Source: Pseudaminobacter sp040045035
Lineage (GTDB): Bacteria; Pseudomonadota; Alphaproteobacteria; Rhizobiales; Rhizobiaceae
Direction: 5' to 3'
Assembly (NCBI RefSeq): GCF_040045035.1
Contig: NZ_JBDZDS010000004.1
Coordinates: 342,173 to 406,172, forward strand
Length of the DNA stretch: 64,000 bases
A model generated the notes under the pieces. That model did not search any database, was not told the DNA's origin, and was given only the letters and a program-made list of their open reading frames with translations. The position numbers and the translations under genes were made by a program. This document shows, piece by piece, positions 8,737 through 16,966 of this stretch (position 1 is the stretch's first letter; each line of letters opens with the position of its first letter).

Positions 8737-8913
8737 TTGACAGTCTCCGCCCGAACATATCCCGCAAACCCTAGGCCAACTTCCTTGCGCGAAACTGAAT
8801 GGCTGTTCGCGTCTTTTAACATTGGTCACCCACGAAAAGCTCGAAAGTGTTCAAGCCTCACACAAGGCACGACCGGTATTGAGCTAAGGAAGTGACTTGC
8901 GGAAGGACTTGCG
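8737..8913. promoter_or_regulatory. Divergent control region between the two flagellar operons
   Basis: This 177-base gap separates the start of the leftward DUF1217/flgF operon from motA on the right and must hold both promoters. The motA ribosome-binding site GGAAGGA is at 8901-8907. I could not pick out a confident sigma-factor box or operator. The upstream regulators of motility in rhizobia (VisNR and Rem) act on class II/III promoters, but no binding site is evident by eye. Confidence 0.5.
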
Positions 8914-9792
8914 GTGGGCATTCTTATCGGTATCGTTGTGACCCTGGGCTGCGTGCTTGGCGGGTTCATGGCCATGGGCGGACATGTCAACGTTCTGATG
9001 CAGCCGTGGGAGGCCGTCATCATCGTCGGTGCCTCGGTCGGTACTTTCCTCGTAGCCAACCCGCTTTCGACGGTGAAGGATACCGCCAAGGCCTGCCTCG
9101 AAGCCTTCAGGCAGGCGGTGCCAAAGGAACACGACTACCTCGAAACGCTCGGCGTGCTGCACAACCTGATGCGTGAGCTGCGCTCCAAGACGCGAAGCGA
9201 GGTCGAAGCGCACATCGATAATCCCGAGGGATCGCCCGTCTTCCAGGCCTTCCCCGCCGTTCTCAAGAAGCCGGACCTTACTCAGTTCATTTGCGACTAC
9301 TGCCGCCTGATCATCATCGGAAATGCCCGGCCTCACGAGATCGAAGCGCTGATGGATGAAGAGATTCACACCATACGCAGCGACAAACTGAAACCTTATC
9401 ACGCGTTGACGGCCATGGCCGATGGCCTACCGGCGCTCGGCATCGTGGCCGCAGTGCTCGGCGTCGTCAAAGCCATGGGCGCTCTCGACCAGTCTCCCGA
9501 AATACTGGGTGCGCTGATCGGCGCTGCGCTTGTCGGCACGTTCCTCGGTATCTTTTTGTCCTATGCGGTGGTCGGTCCGATCGCCACGAAGATCAAGGTT
9601 GTGCGCGAGAAGAACAACCGTCTTTACATCATCGTGAAGCAGACGCTGCTTGCCTATATGAACGGCTCGCTGCCGCAGGTGGCGATCGAGTTCGGCCGCA
9701 AGACGATCTCTTCCTATGATCGCCCCTCGATCGATGCGGTCGAGCAGAGCACGATGAACATCGGCTTTGCCGATGGGAAGAAGGCTGCGTGA
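8914..9792 (+). CDS. motA: Flagellar motor stator protein MotA
   Basis: MotA is the membrane stator that, with MotB, conducts protons to drive rotation. The 292-aa product starts at a GTG six bases after GGAAGGA. It has an N-terminal hydrophobic pair of segments (about 1-55), a large cytoplasmic loop with the charged torque-generating part (about 60-165), and a second pair of membrane segments beginning GLPALGIVAAVLGVVKAMG and ALIGAALVGTFLGIFLSYAVVGP. It heads the rightward operon motA-fliM-fliN-fliG-flhB. motB is not in the window. Confidence 0.95.
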   Translation: MGILIGIVVTLGCVLGGFMAMGGHVNVLMQPWEAVIIVGASVGTFLVANPLSTVKDTAKACLEAFRQAVPKEHDYLETLGVLHNLMRELRSKTRSEVEAHIDNPEGSPVFQAFPAVLKKPDLTQFICDYCRLIIIGNARPHEIEALMDEEIHTIRSDKLKPYHALTAMADGLPALGIVAAVLGVVKAMGALDQSPEILGALIGAALVGTFLGIFLSYAVVGPIATKIKVVREKNNRLYIIVKQTLLAYMNGSLPQVAIEFGRKTISSYDRPSIDAVEQSTMNIGFADGKKAA

Positions 9793-9828
9793 GTGCATGA
9801 CGGCGATCGACCGGAATAGGGGCCAGAC

Positions 9829-10761
9829 ATGGTAAGCCCGGCAAGTCCAGCTGAAGCGCGCGCTTTCATCGTCGAGCGGCTGATCGGCGATACGGGTGAG
9901 CCCGACGGCATCATTGCCGCCGCGCGGGCGCTTGCCGAGCGGTCGCTCCCCTCGATCATTCATGCGCTCGACGAGAAACTGTCCGCGCCGCTTGATTTCA
10001 GTCTTGTGTCCGTCGAACTGGTCCGGTTCGCGCAGGCCCGCCCGTCCGATGGGCGCTATGCCATGACCATCGCCGCCTCCGCCTCGTCGCCCGATGCGCT
10101 GATCCTGACGATGGACCCGGCGGCCGTGACGCTGCTAATCAACGCCCTGTTCGCCGGCGATGTGGACGAACCTGTCGAGCCAATCGGCCGAGACCTGTCG
10201 CCCACCGAGGTGGAGATGGCCACGATGGTCTTCGAGGAGATCGCTACGGCGGTCAATGGCAGCGGCCCCCGAGCCTTCGAATTCAGGCTGCCGCTGCCAA
10301 TGGCTATTACCGGCACCGAACTGAGAAGGCACATTCTGCGCGACGGCCCGGCCGTGCGTGTGGTCTTTTCCGTGTCGTCGTCCGCCAACGCAGGCAGCAT
10401 CAGTCTGACGATGCCACAACGTGTCCTGCTAAAGCACCGCGGAGAAGCCGGCGCCCAGGCCACCGGCACTCAGCCCGAGACCGATTGGCAGGCGCGCTTT
10501 GGCGAGGAAGTGATGCGGTCCAATGTCGACCTGCAAGCGACGCTTAGGCTCGCGAGGATGACCCTGAGCGACATCGCGACGCTCCAGGTAGGCCAAGTTA
10601 TCGAACTGGACGAGACGGCGCAGGCCGAGGCGCATCTTTCGGCTCGTAACAAGACGTTGTTTGTGTGCGAATTCGGTAAGCTCGGGCAGAATTACACGGT
10701 ACGAATCAGGCATCCATTCGATGCTGGTCAGGACCTAATGGATACGTTGCTGCCGGGATGA
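9829..10761 (+). CDS. fliM: Flagellar motor switch protein FliM
   Basis: FliM is part of the C-ring and the docking site for phospho-CheY. The 310-aa protein shows a divergent central CheC/FliM-like domain (about 35-200, with the PTEVEMATMVFEEI segment) and a C-terminal SpoA domain (about 225-305, with DLQATLRLARMTLSDIATLQVGQVIEL). Rhizobial FliM proteins are similarly divergent. It follows motA by 36 bases and precedes fliN. Confidence 0.87.
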   Translation: MVSPASPAEARAFIVERLIGDTGEPDGIIAAARALAERSLPSIIHALDEKLSAPLDFSLVSVELVRFAQARPSDGRYAMTIAASASSPDALILTMDPAAVTLLINALFAGDVDEPVEPIGRDLSPTEVEMATMVFEEIATAVNGSGPRAFEFRLPLPMAITGTELRRHILRDGPAVRVVFSVSSSANAGSISLTMPQRVLLKHRGEAGAQATGTQPETDWQARFGEEVMRSNVDLQATLRLARMTLSDIATLQVGQVIELDETAQAEAHLSARNKTLFVCEFGKLGQNYTVRIRHPFDAGQDLMDTLLPG

Positions 10762-10804
10762 CGCGTGGCGTCGTCGTGAGCAAGCGCTGAAGTGGAGACG
10801 GCTG

Positions 10805-11194
10805 ATGACCCAAACCAATCCGGAGCTGGAAGCGGACATTCCGGAAGAGCAGCTGAACCGGGCGATCGAGGAGCTGCGCGGCGCCCTGCGCGAAGAAGAG
10901 GCGCGCTCTCCGGAGAAGGCCAAGGCGGAACGCCAGGCGTCGAACGTCAGCGTGATCATGAATATCCCGGTCGACGTGCAGATCGTTCTGGGCAGCGCCG
11001 AGATGCAGGTTTCCGAACTGATGGCCCTGCAGAAAGGTTCCACCGTGGCGCTCAACAGGCGCATCGGAGAAGCAGTGGATGTCATCGTCAACGGCCGCAA
11101 GATCGCGCACGGTGAGATCACGGTGTTGGAAAACGATCCTTCGCGCTTCGGCATCAAGCTCACCGAAATCATTACTGCCGCGAAGCCCGCCTGA
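10805..11194 (+). CDS. fliN: Flagellar motor switch protein FliN
   Basis: FliN forms the lower C-ring. The 129-aa protein has an acidic, charged N-terminal stretch and a SpoA domain (about 48-122) with NIPVDVQIVLGSAEMQVSEL, LNRRIGEAVDVIVNGRKIA and FGIKLTEII, all canonical for FliN. The spacing to fliM is 43 bases and to fliG 43 bases. Confidence 0.96.
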   Translation: MTQTNPELEADIPEEQLNRAIEELRGALREEEARSPEKAKAERQASNVSVIMNIPVDVQIVLGSAEMQVSELMALQKGSTVALNRRIGEAVDVIVNGRKIAHGEITVLENDPSRFGIKLTEIITAAKPA

Positions 11195-11237
11195 TGCAAT
11201 CTCGCGCCTCATTCGCCCAGCTTGAGAGATTTGCGGC

Positions 11238-12248
11238 ATGATGACAACGCTGTCTACGCTGACGCGCGCGCAGAAAGCCGCGGCTATTCTGGTGGCGATG
11301 GGCAAGCCGTCGGCGAGTCGACTCCTCAAATTCTTCAAGCAGGAAGAACTCAAGGCGCTGATTGAAGCTGCGAGGCTTTTGCGCACCATTCCGCAAAGCG
11401 ATCTGGAGCAGATCGTGGAGGAGTTCGAGGCCGAGTTTACTGAAGGCGCGGGGCTTCTAGATTCCGCCGACGACATGAATGCGATTCTCAATGAATCGCT
11501 GTCGCCTGAAGAGATGAACGCCATCATGGGGCGGGGCAAGGGCAAGGGGGGAGACCCCATGCTGCCAGTCTGGCCAGAGCTCGAGAATATTGATCCGTCG
11601 CGCATAGGCTCGTTCCTCGTTGCCGAACATCCGCAGATCGGGGCGGTGGTCATGTCGAAACTGCCACCATCGACGTCATCCAAGGTGCTGCTGACACTGG
11701 ACAAGACGGTGCGCGCCGAAGTCATCAAACGCATGATGGCGATGGGGACCGTTCCCGAGGCGGCGACACGCATCGTCGAGAACCAGCTGCGCAATCGCGT
11801 GCTTTCCGAGAAGACTGCTAGGGACATTTCTGCCGGTCAGAACCGCGTGGCCAGCATGCTCAACGAGATGGACAAATCCCAGGTCGAAGAGGTCATGCAG
11901 GATCTGGAGTCGCAGGGCGCCAGCGATCTCGGCGGCATCCGCGCGCGGCTGTTCTCCTTCGAAGACGTGCCGCAGCTCACGCAAAGGGCACGTGTGGCTC
12001 TGTTCGATGGTCTCTCGACCGAACTGGTCACGCTGTGCTTGCGCGGCGCTTCACCCGACATGGTCGAGGCGATCTTGTCCTCCATCGGCGCACGAACGCG
12101 GCGCATGATCGAGTCCGAGCTTGGTCAGGAATTCGCCGGCGTCCCAATGGCCGATATCATTGCTGCCCGCCGGACCGTGGCCTCGACCGCGATCCGCATG
12201 TCGCTGGAGGGTGCCTTCGAGCTTCCGGCAGCGCAGAACGCCGCCTGA
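11238..12248 (+). CDS. fliG: Flagellar motor switch protein FliG
   Basis: FliG is the rotor protein that meets MotA. The 336-aa product has the N-terminal domain starting LTRAQKAAAILVAMGKPSASRLLKFF, the middle EHPQIGAVVMSKLPP segment and the C-terminal torque domain with FSFEDVPQLTQRARVALFDGL. An adjacent second Met (ATGATG) leaves the start uncertain by one residue. It fits the usual length. Confidence 0.96.
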   Translation: MMTTLSTLTRAQKAAAILVAMGKPSASRLLKFFKQEELKALIEAARLLRTIPQSDLEQIVEEFEAEFTEGAGLLDSADDMNAILNESLSPEEMNAIMGRGKGKGGDPMLPVWPELENIDPSRIGSFLVAEHPQIGAVVMSKLPPSTSSKVLLTLDKTVRAEVIKRMMAMGTVPEAATRIVENQLRNRVLSEKTARDISAGQNRVASMLNEMDKSQVEEVMQDLESQGASDLGGIRARLFSFEDVPQLTQRARVALFDGLSTELVTLCLRGASPDMVEAILSSIGARTRRMIESELGQEFAGVPMADIIAARRTVASTAIRMSLEGAFELPAAQNAA

Positions 12249-12271
12249 TCCCGGCCTGATCGGACCGCGCC

Positions 12272-13354
12272 ATGGCGGAAGATGCCGACAAGGATAGTAA
12301 AACAGAAGAAGCCACGGAGAAGAAAATCCGTGACACCATCGAGAAGGGCAAGCTGCCTGTCTCGAAGGAGATCTCGATCTTCGCTTCGTTTCTCGCCATT
12401 CTGACCTTCGCGGTGTTCTTCGCCCAGGATAGCATCGGTCGAATGGGCGGCTTTCTGTCGATCTTCATTGAAAAGCCCGAGGCCTGGCCGCTAGGCACGG
12501 AGCGGGACATCATCGAGCTCTACCGCGTCGTCATCCTCGAGATTGCGAGGATCCTGGGCACGATGATGGTGCTGCTGGTGGTGGCCGGGATCGGTGCCTC
12601 GGTACTTCAGAACATGCCGCAGTTCGTGGCCGAGCGCATTCGTCCGCAGGCATCACGGATTTCGCTGGCCAAGGGCTGGAAGAAGATGTTCGGCCTCCAG
12701 GGCTTCGTGGAGTTCCTGAAGTCTCTGGGCAAGCTGGGGTTCGTCTTGCTGGTGCTCACCTTCGCGCTGCGGAGCGATTTTCGTCTCCTGCTTGCGGGGA
12801 TGATCACTCACCCGACCGCGTTCATGCTCACCGTCCGCAGCATCGCCATCGATGTGCTGGTTTCAATCGTCTTCGTCATGGCCTTGATCGCCACGGCCGA
12901 TCTGGTCTGGTCGCGCTTCAACTGGCGCCGGGAACTCAGGATGACCCGCCAAGAGGTCAAGGATGAGATGAAGCAGTCGGAAGGCGACCCGATCGTCAAG
13001 TCGCGCCTGCGCTCTCTAGGCCGTGATCGGGCCCGCCGGCGGATGATGTCGGCCGTGCCGCGCGCCACGCTGGTCATCGCCAACCCGACCCACTTTTCGA
13101 TAGCCTTGAAATATGTCCGCGACGAGGATTCTGCGCCGATGGTACTCGCTAAAGGACAGGATCTCGTTGCCCTGAAGATACGCGAAATCGCTGAGCAACA
13201 TAATATACCGATATTTGAAGATGTTGCGCTCGCCCGCTCCATGTACAAGCAAGTTTCGGTAGATAGTGTGATCCCGGCCAAATTTTACCAAGCTGTCGCA
13301 GAACTCGTGCGTATCGTTTACAGCAATCAGGCGCCGCGAAAAGTCGTTTCATGA
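12272..13354 (+). CDS. flhB: Flagellar export apparatus protein FlhB
   Basis: FlhB is the membrane-embedded substrate-specificity switch of the flagellar export gate. The 360-aa protein has four membrane segments (about 30-50, 85-110, 140-160, 180-205). A cytoplasmic autocleavage domain follows with the motif NPTH at residues 271-274. The N-terminus DKDSKTEEATEKKIRDTIEKGK is typical. It overlaps the next gene by 4 bases. Confidence 0.96.
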   Translation: MAEDADKDSKTEEATEKKIRDTIEKGKLPVSKEISIFASFLAILTFAVFFAQDSIGRMGGFLSIFIEKPEAWPLGTERDIIELYRVVILEIARILGTMMVLLVVAGIGASVLQNMPQFVAERIRPQASRISLAKGWKKMFGLQGFVEFLKSLGKLGFVLLVLTFALRSDFRLLLAGMITHPTAFMLTVRSIAIDVLVSIVFVMALIATADLVWSRFNWRRELRMTRQEVKDEMKQSEGDPIVKSRLRSLGRDRARRRMMSAVPRATLVIANPTHFSIALKYVRDEDSAPMVLAKGQDLVALKIREIAEQHNIPIFEDVALARSMYKQVSVDSVIPAKFYQAVAELVRIVYSNQAPRKVVS

Positions 13355-13788
13355 TCAAGCAACCGCACGCATCGTCACGCGAGATTATCGTCGCCAATGC
13401 CATCAAAGAGGTGGTCGGCGAACTCCGGCTCGTCGATGTTGCCGATTACATCGCCTTCATCCGGCTGGAGCAGTTCGGCTGCATCTCAGACATCGTGGAC
13501 TCGGCGGCAGAGCTGTTTTTCGTGCCTGGAGCGCTGAAGCTCGGTCACGGCGGGGAAGCCTATGTCGGGTGGATCGAAACGCCGCGCATCGAACTCGACC
13601 TCGAATTGCGTCCTGCCGGGGCGACCGTCTACTTCACGCTGTCGTTGACGGCGCTGCACGCTTCGGTGGAGGTGAACTACGTGGCCTTTGATAGGCCAGA
13701 AGCCGACCCCGAATTGAATACGGCGTTCCTTGCGGATGCCGTGGAGCGGGCGAGAATCCGCCGCACCGCGCCGGTGGCGCAAGGGTGA
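13351..13788 (+). CDS. Small conserved protein coupled to flhB
   Basis: I do not recognise this 145-aa protein. It has no signal peptide or membrane segment; it looks soluble with mixed helices and strands. Its start overlaps the flhB stop (ATGA), a sign of translational coupling and thus a likely motility role. It ends 61 bases before the convergent visR gene, and no clear terminator separates the two. Confidence 0.7.
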   Translation: MIKQPHASSREIIVANAIKEVVGELRLVDVADYIAFIRLEQFGCISDIVDSAAELFFVPGALKLGHGGEAYVGWIETPRIELDLELRPAGATVYFTLSLTALHASVEVNYVAFDRPEADPELNTAFLADAVERARIRRTAPVAQG

Positions 13789-13849
13789 ACTGAAGGCGAT
13801 TGCAAGCGTGGCAGCCGTACGTCGTCGGCAGACGCCTGCAGCGTGGAGC

Positions 13850-14611
13850 CTATTCGATCAGGCCTAGGCGCAGCGCCTTGGCCACGGCATGCATGCGGTT
13901 GACCGCGTTGAGCTTCTGCGTCGTATTGGTGAGATACTGATTGGCGGTGTGCACCGACAGTTTTAGCCGGCTGGCTATCTCGTCGCTGGTAAGGCCATTA
14001 GCCGTCAGCTTGAGACACTCCAACTCGCGCTTGGAAATCGACGGCGTGGTGCCGCTGTCGTCGGCTCGTATGCGCGTGACGGCCGCAAACAATGAGAAGC
14101 AGCGCGCGTGGACATTTGCCAAGCGTTCCCCGGTCAAGCTGATGTTAGTGCCGGAGAAGACGACGAAACCGAATTGATTGCGGTCGGCATAGACCGGAAA
14201 GGCTACGCCGGAACTCTCGGGCACAGGCGGAGCGATCTGCGCTACCCAGTCAAGGGCGGCGAGGGTGGCTGCGGACGCCGAGGCAGTGTCGCTGGCCCAC
14301 CAGCAGGGAAGCGTCGACGTGCGGGCGTGCCGGATTAGTTCCTCGCTGCTTGCGCCTGAAATGAATTTCGTGGCCGGCGCGACGCGCGGATAGTCGGAAT
14401 CGAAGCAGGGCACGAGCCCCGTCCGCTCCACCGATGGGCTCACCACGAACAGGCTGAAGGCGCCGGCGCCGATATCGAGCGCGATCCAGCGGCAGCGGCG
14501 TACAGCCTCGGGTATAGTGACCGCCGGCACCTGCTCGAAGCGGGCGGTACCGCCGGGCGGATTGGCTCGCCCGCCGGAAGCCGTTGCGATGTTTGCCGCA
14601 GCCTGTGTCAA
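13850..14611 (-). CDS. visR: VisR-like LuxR family motility regulator
   Basis: In Sinorhizobium VisN and VisR form a heteromeric activator at the top of the motility cascade. This 253-aa protein has an N-terminal sensor-like part and a C-terminal LuxR helix-turn-helix (about 190-250) with ISKRELECLKLTANGLTSDEIA and LSVHTANQYL. A TTG start at 14611 overlaps the visN stop (TTGA); a longer frame would bury most of visN, so I use the TTG. The order visN-visR and the flagellar context support the name. Confidence 0.85.
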   Translation of the reverse strand: MTQAAANIATASGGRANPPGGTARFEQVPAVTIPEAVRRCRWIALDIGAGAFSLFVVSPSVERTGLVPCFDSDYPRVAPATKFISGASSEELIRHARTSTLPCWWASDTASASAATLAALDWVAQIAPPVPESSGVAFPVYADRNQFGFVVFSGTNISLTGERLANVHARCFSLFAAVTRIRADDSGTTPSISKRELECLKLTANGLTSDEIASRLKLSVHTANQYLTNTTQKLNAVNRMHAVAKALRLGLIE

Positions 14612-15318
14612 ATGATGCCGCTCCTGATCGCTGTCGCCACCGCCATGGCGCGGTTGCTTGCGGAGAATTTCCGGATCGCATGGGTGATGTAGCTGTTGAC
14701 CGTGTTGGACGACACGCCAAGGATCAGCGCTACCTCGTCCGTGGTCTTGCCTTCCGATACCCAGAACAGGCATTCGCGTTCGCGATCCGACAGCGGATCC
14801 TGCATGGCAACGGCACCGAGAACGCCTTGCATGCGCGACAGGCCGTAGCAGCATTCGAACTGGGCCTGGATAAGCGCCGCGAGATCGATCCGTGCGATCG
14901 ACGCGGCGGAAAACAGCAGGAATAGGCACTGGCGGCCAACATTGACCTTCAGCGCATAGATCTCGCTATGCCCAAGAACGTCGAGCAGCTTGGCGTCTTC
15001 GCCGCTGATGCCTTCGAGCGCGGGAGCGTTGGCGGTAATGATGCCTTGCGGCCGGCCGCCGGGGGAGGCGGCAAAAGGACTTTCAGCCAGCTTGGCAATC
15101 AGCCGATGCCCGGCAAGCTGGATGGCATCGTAAATCCAGTTGGAGGCGATGATGCGCGCGTCGCTGCGATCCTGATCGTGCAGTACGGCCACCAGCATGT
15201 AGCAGTCTGCGCCGACGGTGGCGGTCAGCTGCATGAGGAAGGCCGTCAGGTCGCCATGCGACGCCGGTTTGGCGGCGGGTGTCCCCGAGGTCATATGTTC
15301 AGCAGCGAGACTTGTCAT
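14608..15318 (-). CDS. visN: VisN-like LuxR family motility regulator
   Basis: This is the partner of VisR. The C-terminal 65 residues are a LuxR helix-turn-helix (LSDRERECLFWVSEGKTTDEVA, then VSSNTVNSYITHAIRKF). The N-terminal 165 residues look like an autoinducer/ligand-binding-type domain, with a potential sensor pocket that cannot be read by eye. The start is uncertain: ATG at 15318 gives 236 aa, with a further ATG at 15294 and a start at 15414. None has a strong ribosome-binding site. Confidence 0.82.
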   Translation of the reverse strand: MTSLAAEHMTSGTPAAKPASHGDLTAFLMQLTATVGADCYMLVAVLHDQDRSDARIIASNWIYDAIQLAGHRLIAKLAESPFAASPGGRPQGIITANAPALEGISGEDAKLLDVLGHSEIYALKVNVGRQCLFLLFSAASIARIDLAALIQAQFECCYGLSRMQGVLGAVAMQDPLSDRERECLFWVSEGKTTDEVALILGVSSNTVNSYITHAIRKFSASNRAMAVATAIRSGII

Positions 15319-15773
15319 TGGCTGGAAAATGGCCGGAATCAATCTTTGCGCCCGGACCTGGGCATCGCCAGGGATCGGACAGGAAACGCTTTTACTTGAT
15401 ACGAAAACACGCACCGTAACGGTGCTACCGCTTCGGCAAATTCGCGCGGGCTACGATACCTGCTGCGCCTTGCGCCAGAAAAACCGGCGCGTCAGAGCAT
15501 CATCCGGTTCGGCGAGCCCCCACGGATCGTCCGATTCGAAGATAATCTAACCTACGGGAATCCAACATAAAACCCTGAAAATTAATCACCTGTTAACTTT
15601 TGTGATGGGTGGCCGATGCCGGCACGCGGGGGTGGGGAAGGTGGTGTCCAGCGAGCCCTTGGAACCCCGAGCTGCCAGTTTTCCAGGACCGCTATCAAGG
15701 GTCGCAAACGGTCTATTGAAATCGATTTCATTCCGGATAATATCCCCTTGGTTCAGTTGGACGGGAGGAATTC
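15319..15773. other. Divergent intergenic region between visN and the sugar transporter operon
   Basis: This 455-base gap carries the visN promoter on the left and the transporter promoter on the right. An AT-rich stretch around 15550-15600 is a likely promoter area. Near 15716-15743 TTGAAA and TAATAT, separated by 16 bases, could serve as the -35 and -10 boxes of the sugar operon, with the palindrome at 15717-15730 over the -35. The ribosome-binding site GGGAGGAAT lies just before the ATG at 15774. I see no further gene in this gap. Confidence 0.6.
15717..15730. promoter_or_regulatory. Perfect 14-bp LacI-type operator
   Basis: TGAAATCGATTTCA is a perfect palindrome centred on CG, the usual shape of LacI/GalR-family operators. 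It overlaps the likely -35 box of the transporter operon, and the LacI gene is encoded in that operon (20449-21474). Repression of the operon, including the regulator itself, is inferred. Confidence 0.7.
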
Positions 15774-16799
15774 ATGAAAAAGCTTACGACGCTTGCCTTG
15801 ACGACCGTTGGCGCAATGGCAGTCTCGGTGTTTTCGACGCATGCGGAGGATTTCAAGATCGGCTTGAGCAATGGCTGGGTGGGCAGCGAATGGCGCACCC
15901 AGATGATCGACGAGGCCAAGGCCGCTGCCGAAGCCTGGAAGGCCAAGGGCGTGAACGTCGAGGTCGTTGTTCAGAGCGCGAATGTCGACGTGCCGGGCCA
16001 GATTGCCCATGTGCGCAACTTCATGAGCCAGGGCGTCAACGCCATCATCATCAACCCGAACAGCCCGACGGCCTTCGATCCGATCTTCAAGCAGGCCAAA
16101 CAGCAGGGCATTCTCGTTATCTCCACCGACGCCGAGGTGTCGTCCAAGGATGCGGTCTATGTCGGTATCGACCAGAAGGCCTGGGGTGCGGCTGGCGCCA
16201 AGTGGCTGGCCGAGACGTTGGGCGGCAAGGGCAATGTGGTCGCCATCAACGGCGTGGCCGGCCACCCGGCCAACGAAATGCGCGTAGCCGGCTACAAGGA
16301 AGTGTTCGCCAACTATCCGGATATCAAGCTGGTCAACGAAGTGAATGCCAACTGGGATCAGGCGCAGGGCCAGCAGGCCATGCAGAACCTGCTCGCCACC
16401 TATCCGGACATCAGCGGCGTCTGGGTCCAGGACGGCATGGCCGCCGGAGCCTGGAAGTCGATCATCGATGCCGGCAAGCAGTCGTCGATCGCCGCCACCG
16501 GTGAGATCCGCAAGGACTTCATCGACATCTGGAAGGCTGACAGCCTGAACTCCGGCGCTTCGGTGAACCCGCCCGGCGTCATGGCCAGCGCCCTCAACGT
16601 CGCTGTGCTGATGCTGCAGGGCAAGGAGCTGAAGGAGCCGGCGACGGCCGGCCAGTACGGCAATGCGATGTATCTGCCGATCCCCTTCATCGACAACAAG
16701 AACCTCGATGAGGCGGTCAAGGCTGTCGACGGCAAGCCGGGCTACTACTCCTACACCAGCCAGCTTTCCATCGAAGACGCCGAGAAGCTGTTCAAGTAA
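15774..16799 (+). CDS. Sugar-type ABC transporter substrate-binding protein
   Basis: The 341-aa protein begins with a Sec signal peptide (KKLTTLALTTVGAMAVSVFSTHAE) and continues as a type I periplasmic binding protein of the ribose/inositol class (Peripla_BP_4-like). Typical segments are IGLSNGWVGSEWRTQMIDEA and a hinge around ISTDAEVSSKDAVYVGIDQ. It delivers its ligand to the ATPase and permeases downstream. The ligand is unknown. GGGAGGAAT precedes the ATG. Confidence 0.88.
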   Translation: MKKLTTLALTTVGAMAVSVFSTHAEDFKIGLSNGWVGSEWRTQMIDEAKAAAEAWKAKGVNVEVVVQSANVDVPGQIAHVRNFMSQGVNAIIINPNSPTAFDPIFKQAKQQGILVISTDAEVSSKDAVYVGIDQKAWGAAGAKWLAETLGGKGNVVAINGVAGHPANEMRVAGYKEVFANYPDIKLVNEVNANWDQAQGQQAMQNLLATYPDISGVWVQDGMAAGAWKSIIDAGKQSSIAATGEIRKDFIDIWKADSLNSGASVNPPGVMASALNVAVLMLQGKELKEPATAGQYGNAMYLPIPFIDNKNLDEAVKAVDGKPGYYSYTSQLSIEDAEKLFK

Positions 16800-16808
16800 T
16801 TCCTCCCT

Positions 16809-16847
16809 GCGAGAGCGCGTTCCTTGTGCCCCGGAACGCGCTCTCGC
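16809..16847 (+). terminator. Long hairpin between binding-protein and ATPase genes
   Basis: A perfect 15-bp GC-rich stem (arms 16809-16823 and 16833-16847) with a 9-base loop lies directly after the binding-protein stop codon. There is no U-run after it, so it is not a classical intrinsic terminator. Such hairpins often protect the upstream mRNA or partly attenuate the downstream genes, giving excess binding protein. Confidence 0.6.
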
Positions 16848-16966
16848 GACCGCAAGGCCGATGTGCCTGTGGGACAGGGCGGGCCGGGCGTATCGACGCC
16901 ATGGTCAATTCGCAGAGACGGGGTCATGCTGCACCGGCTTGAAACCTCTCGATAGGAATCGAAGAA

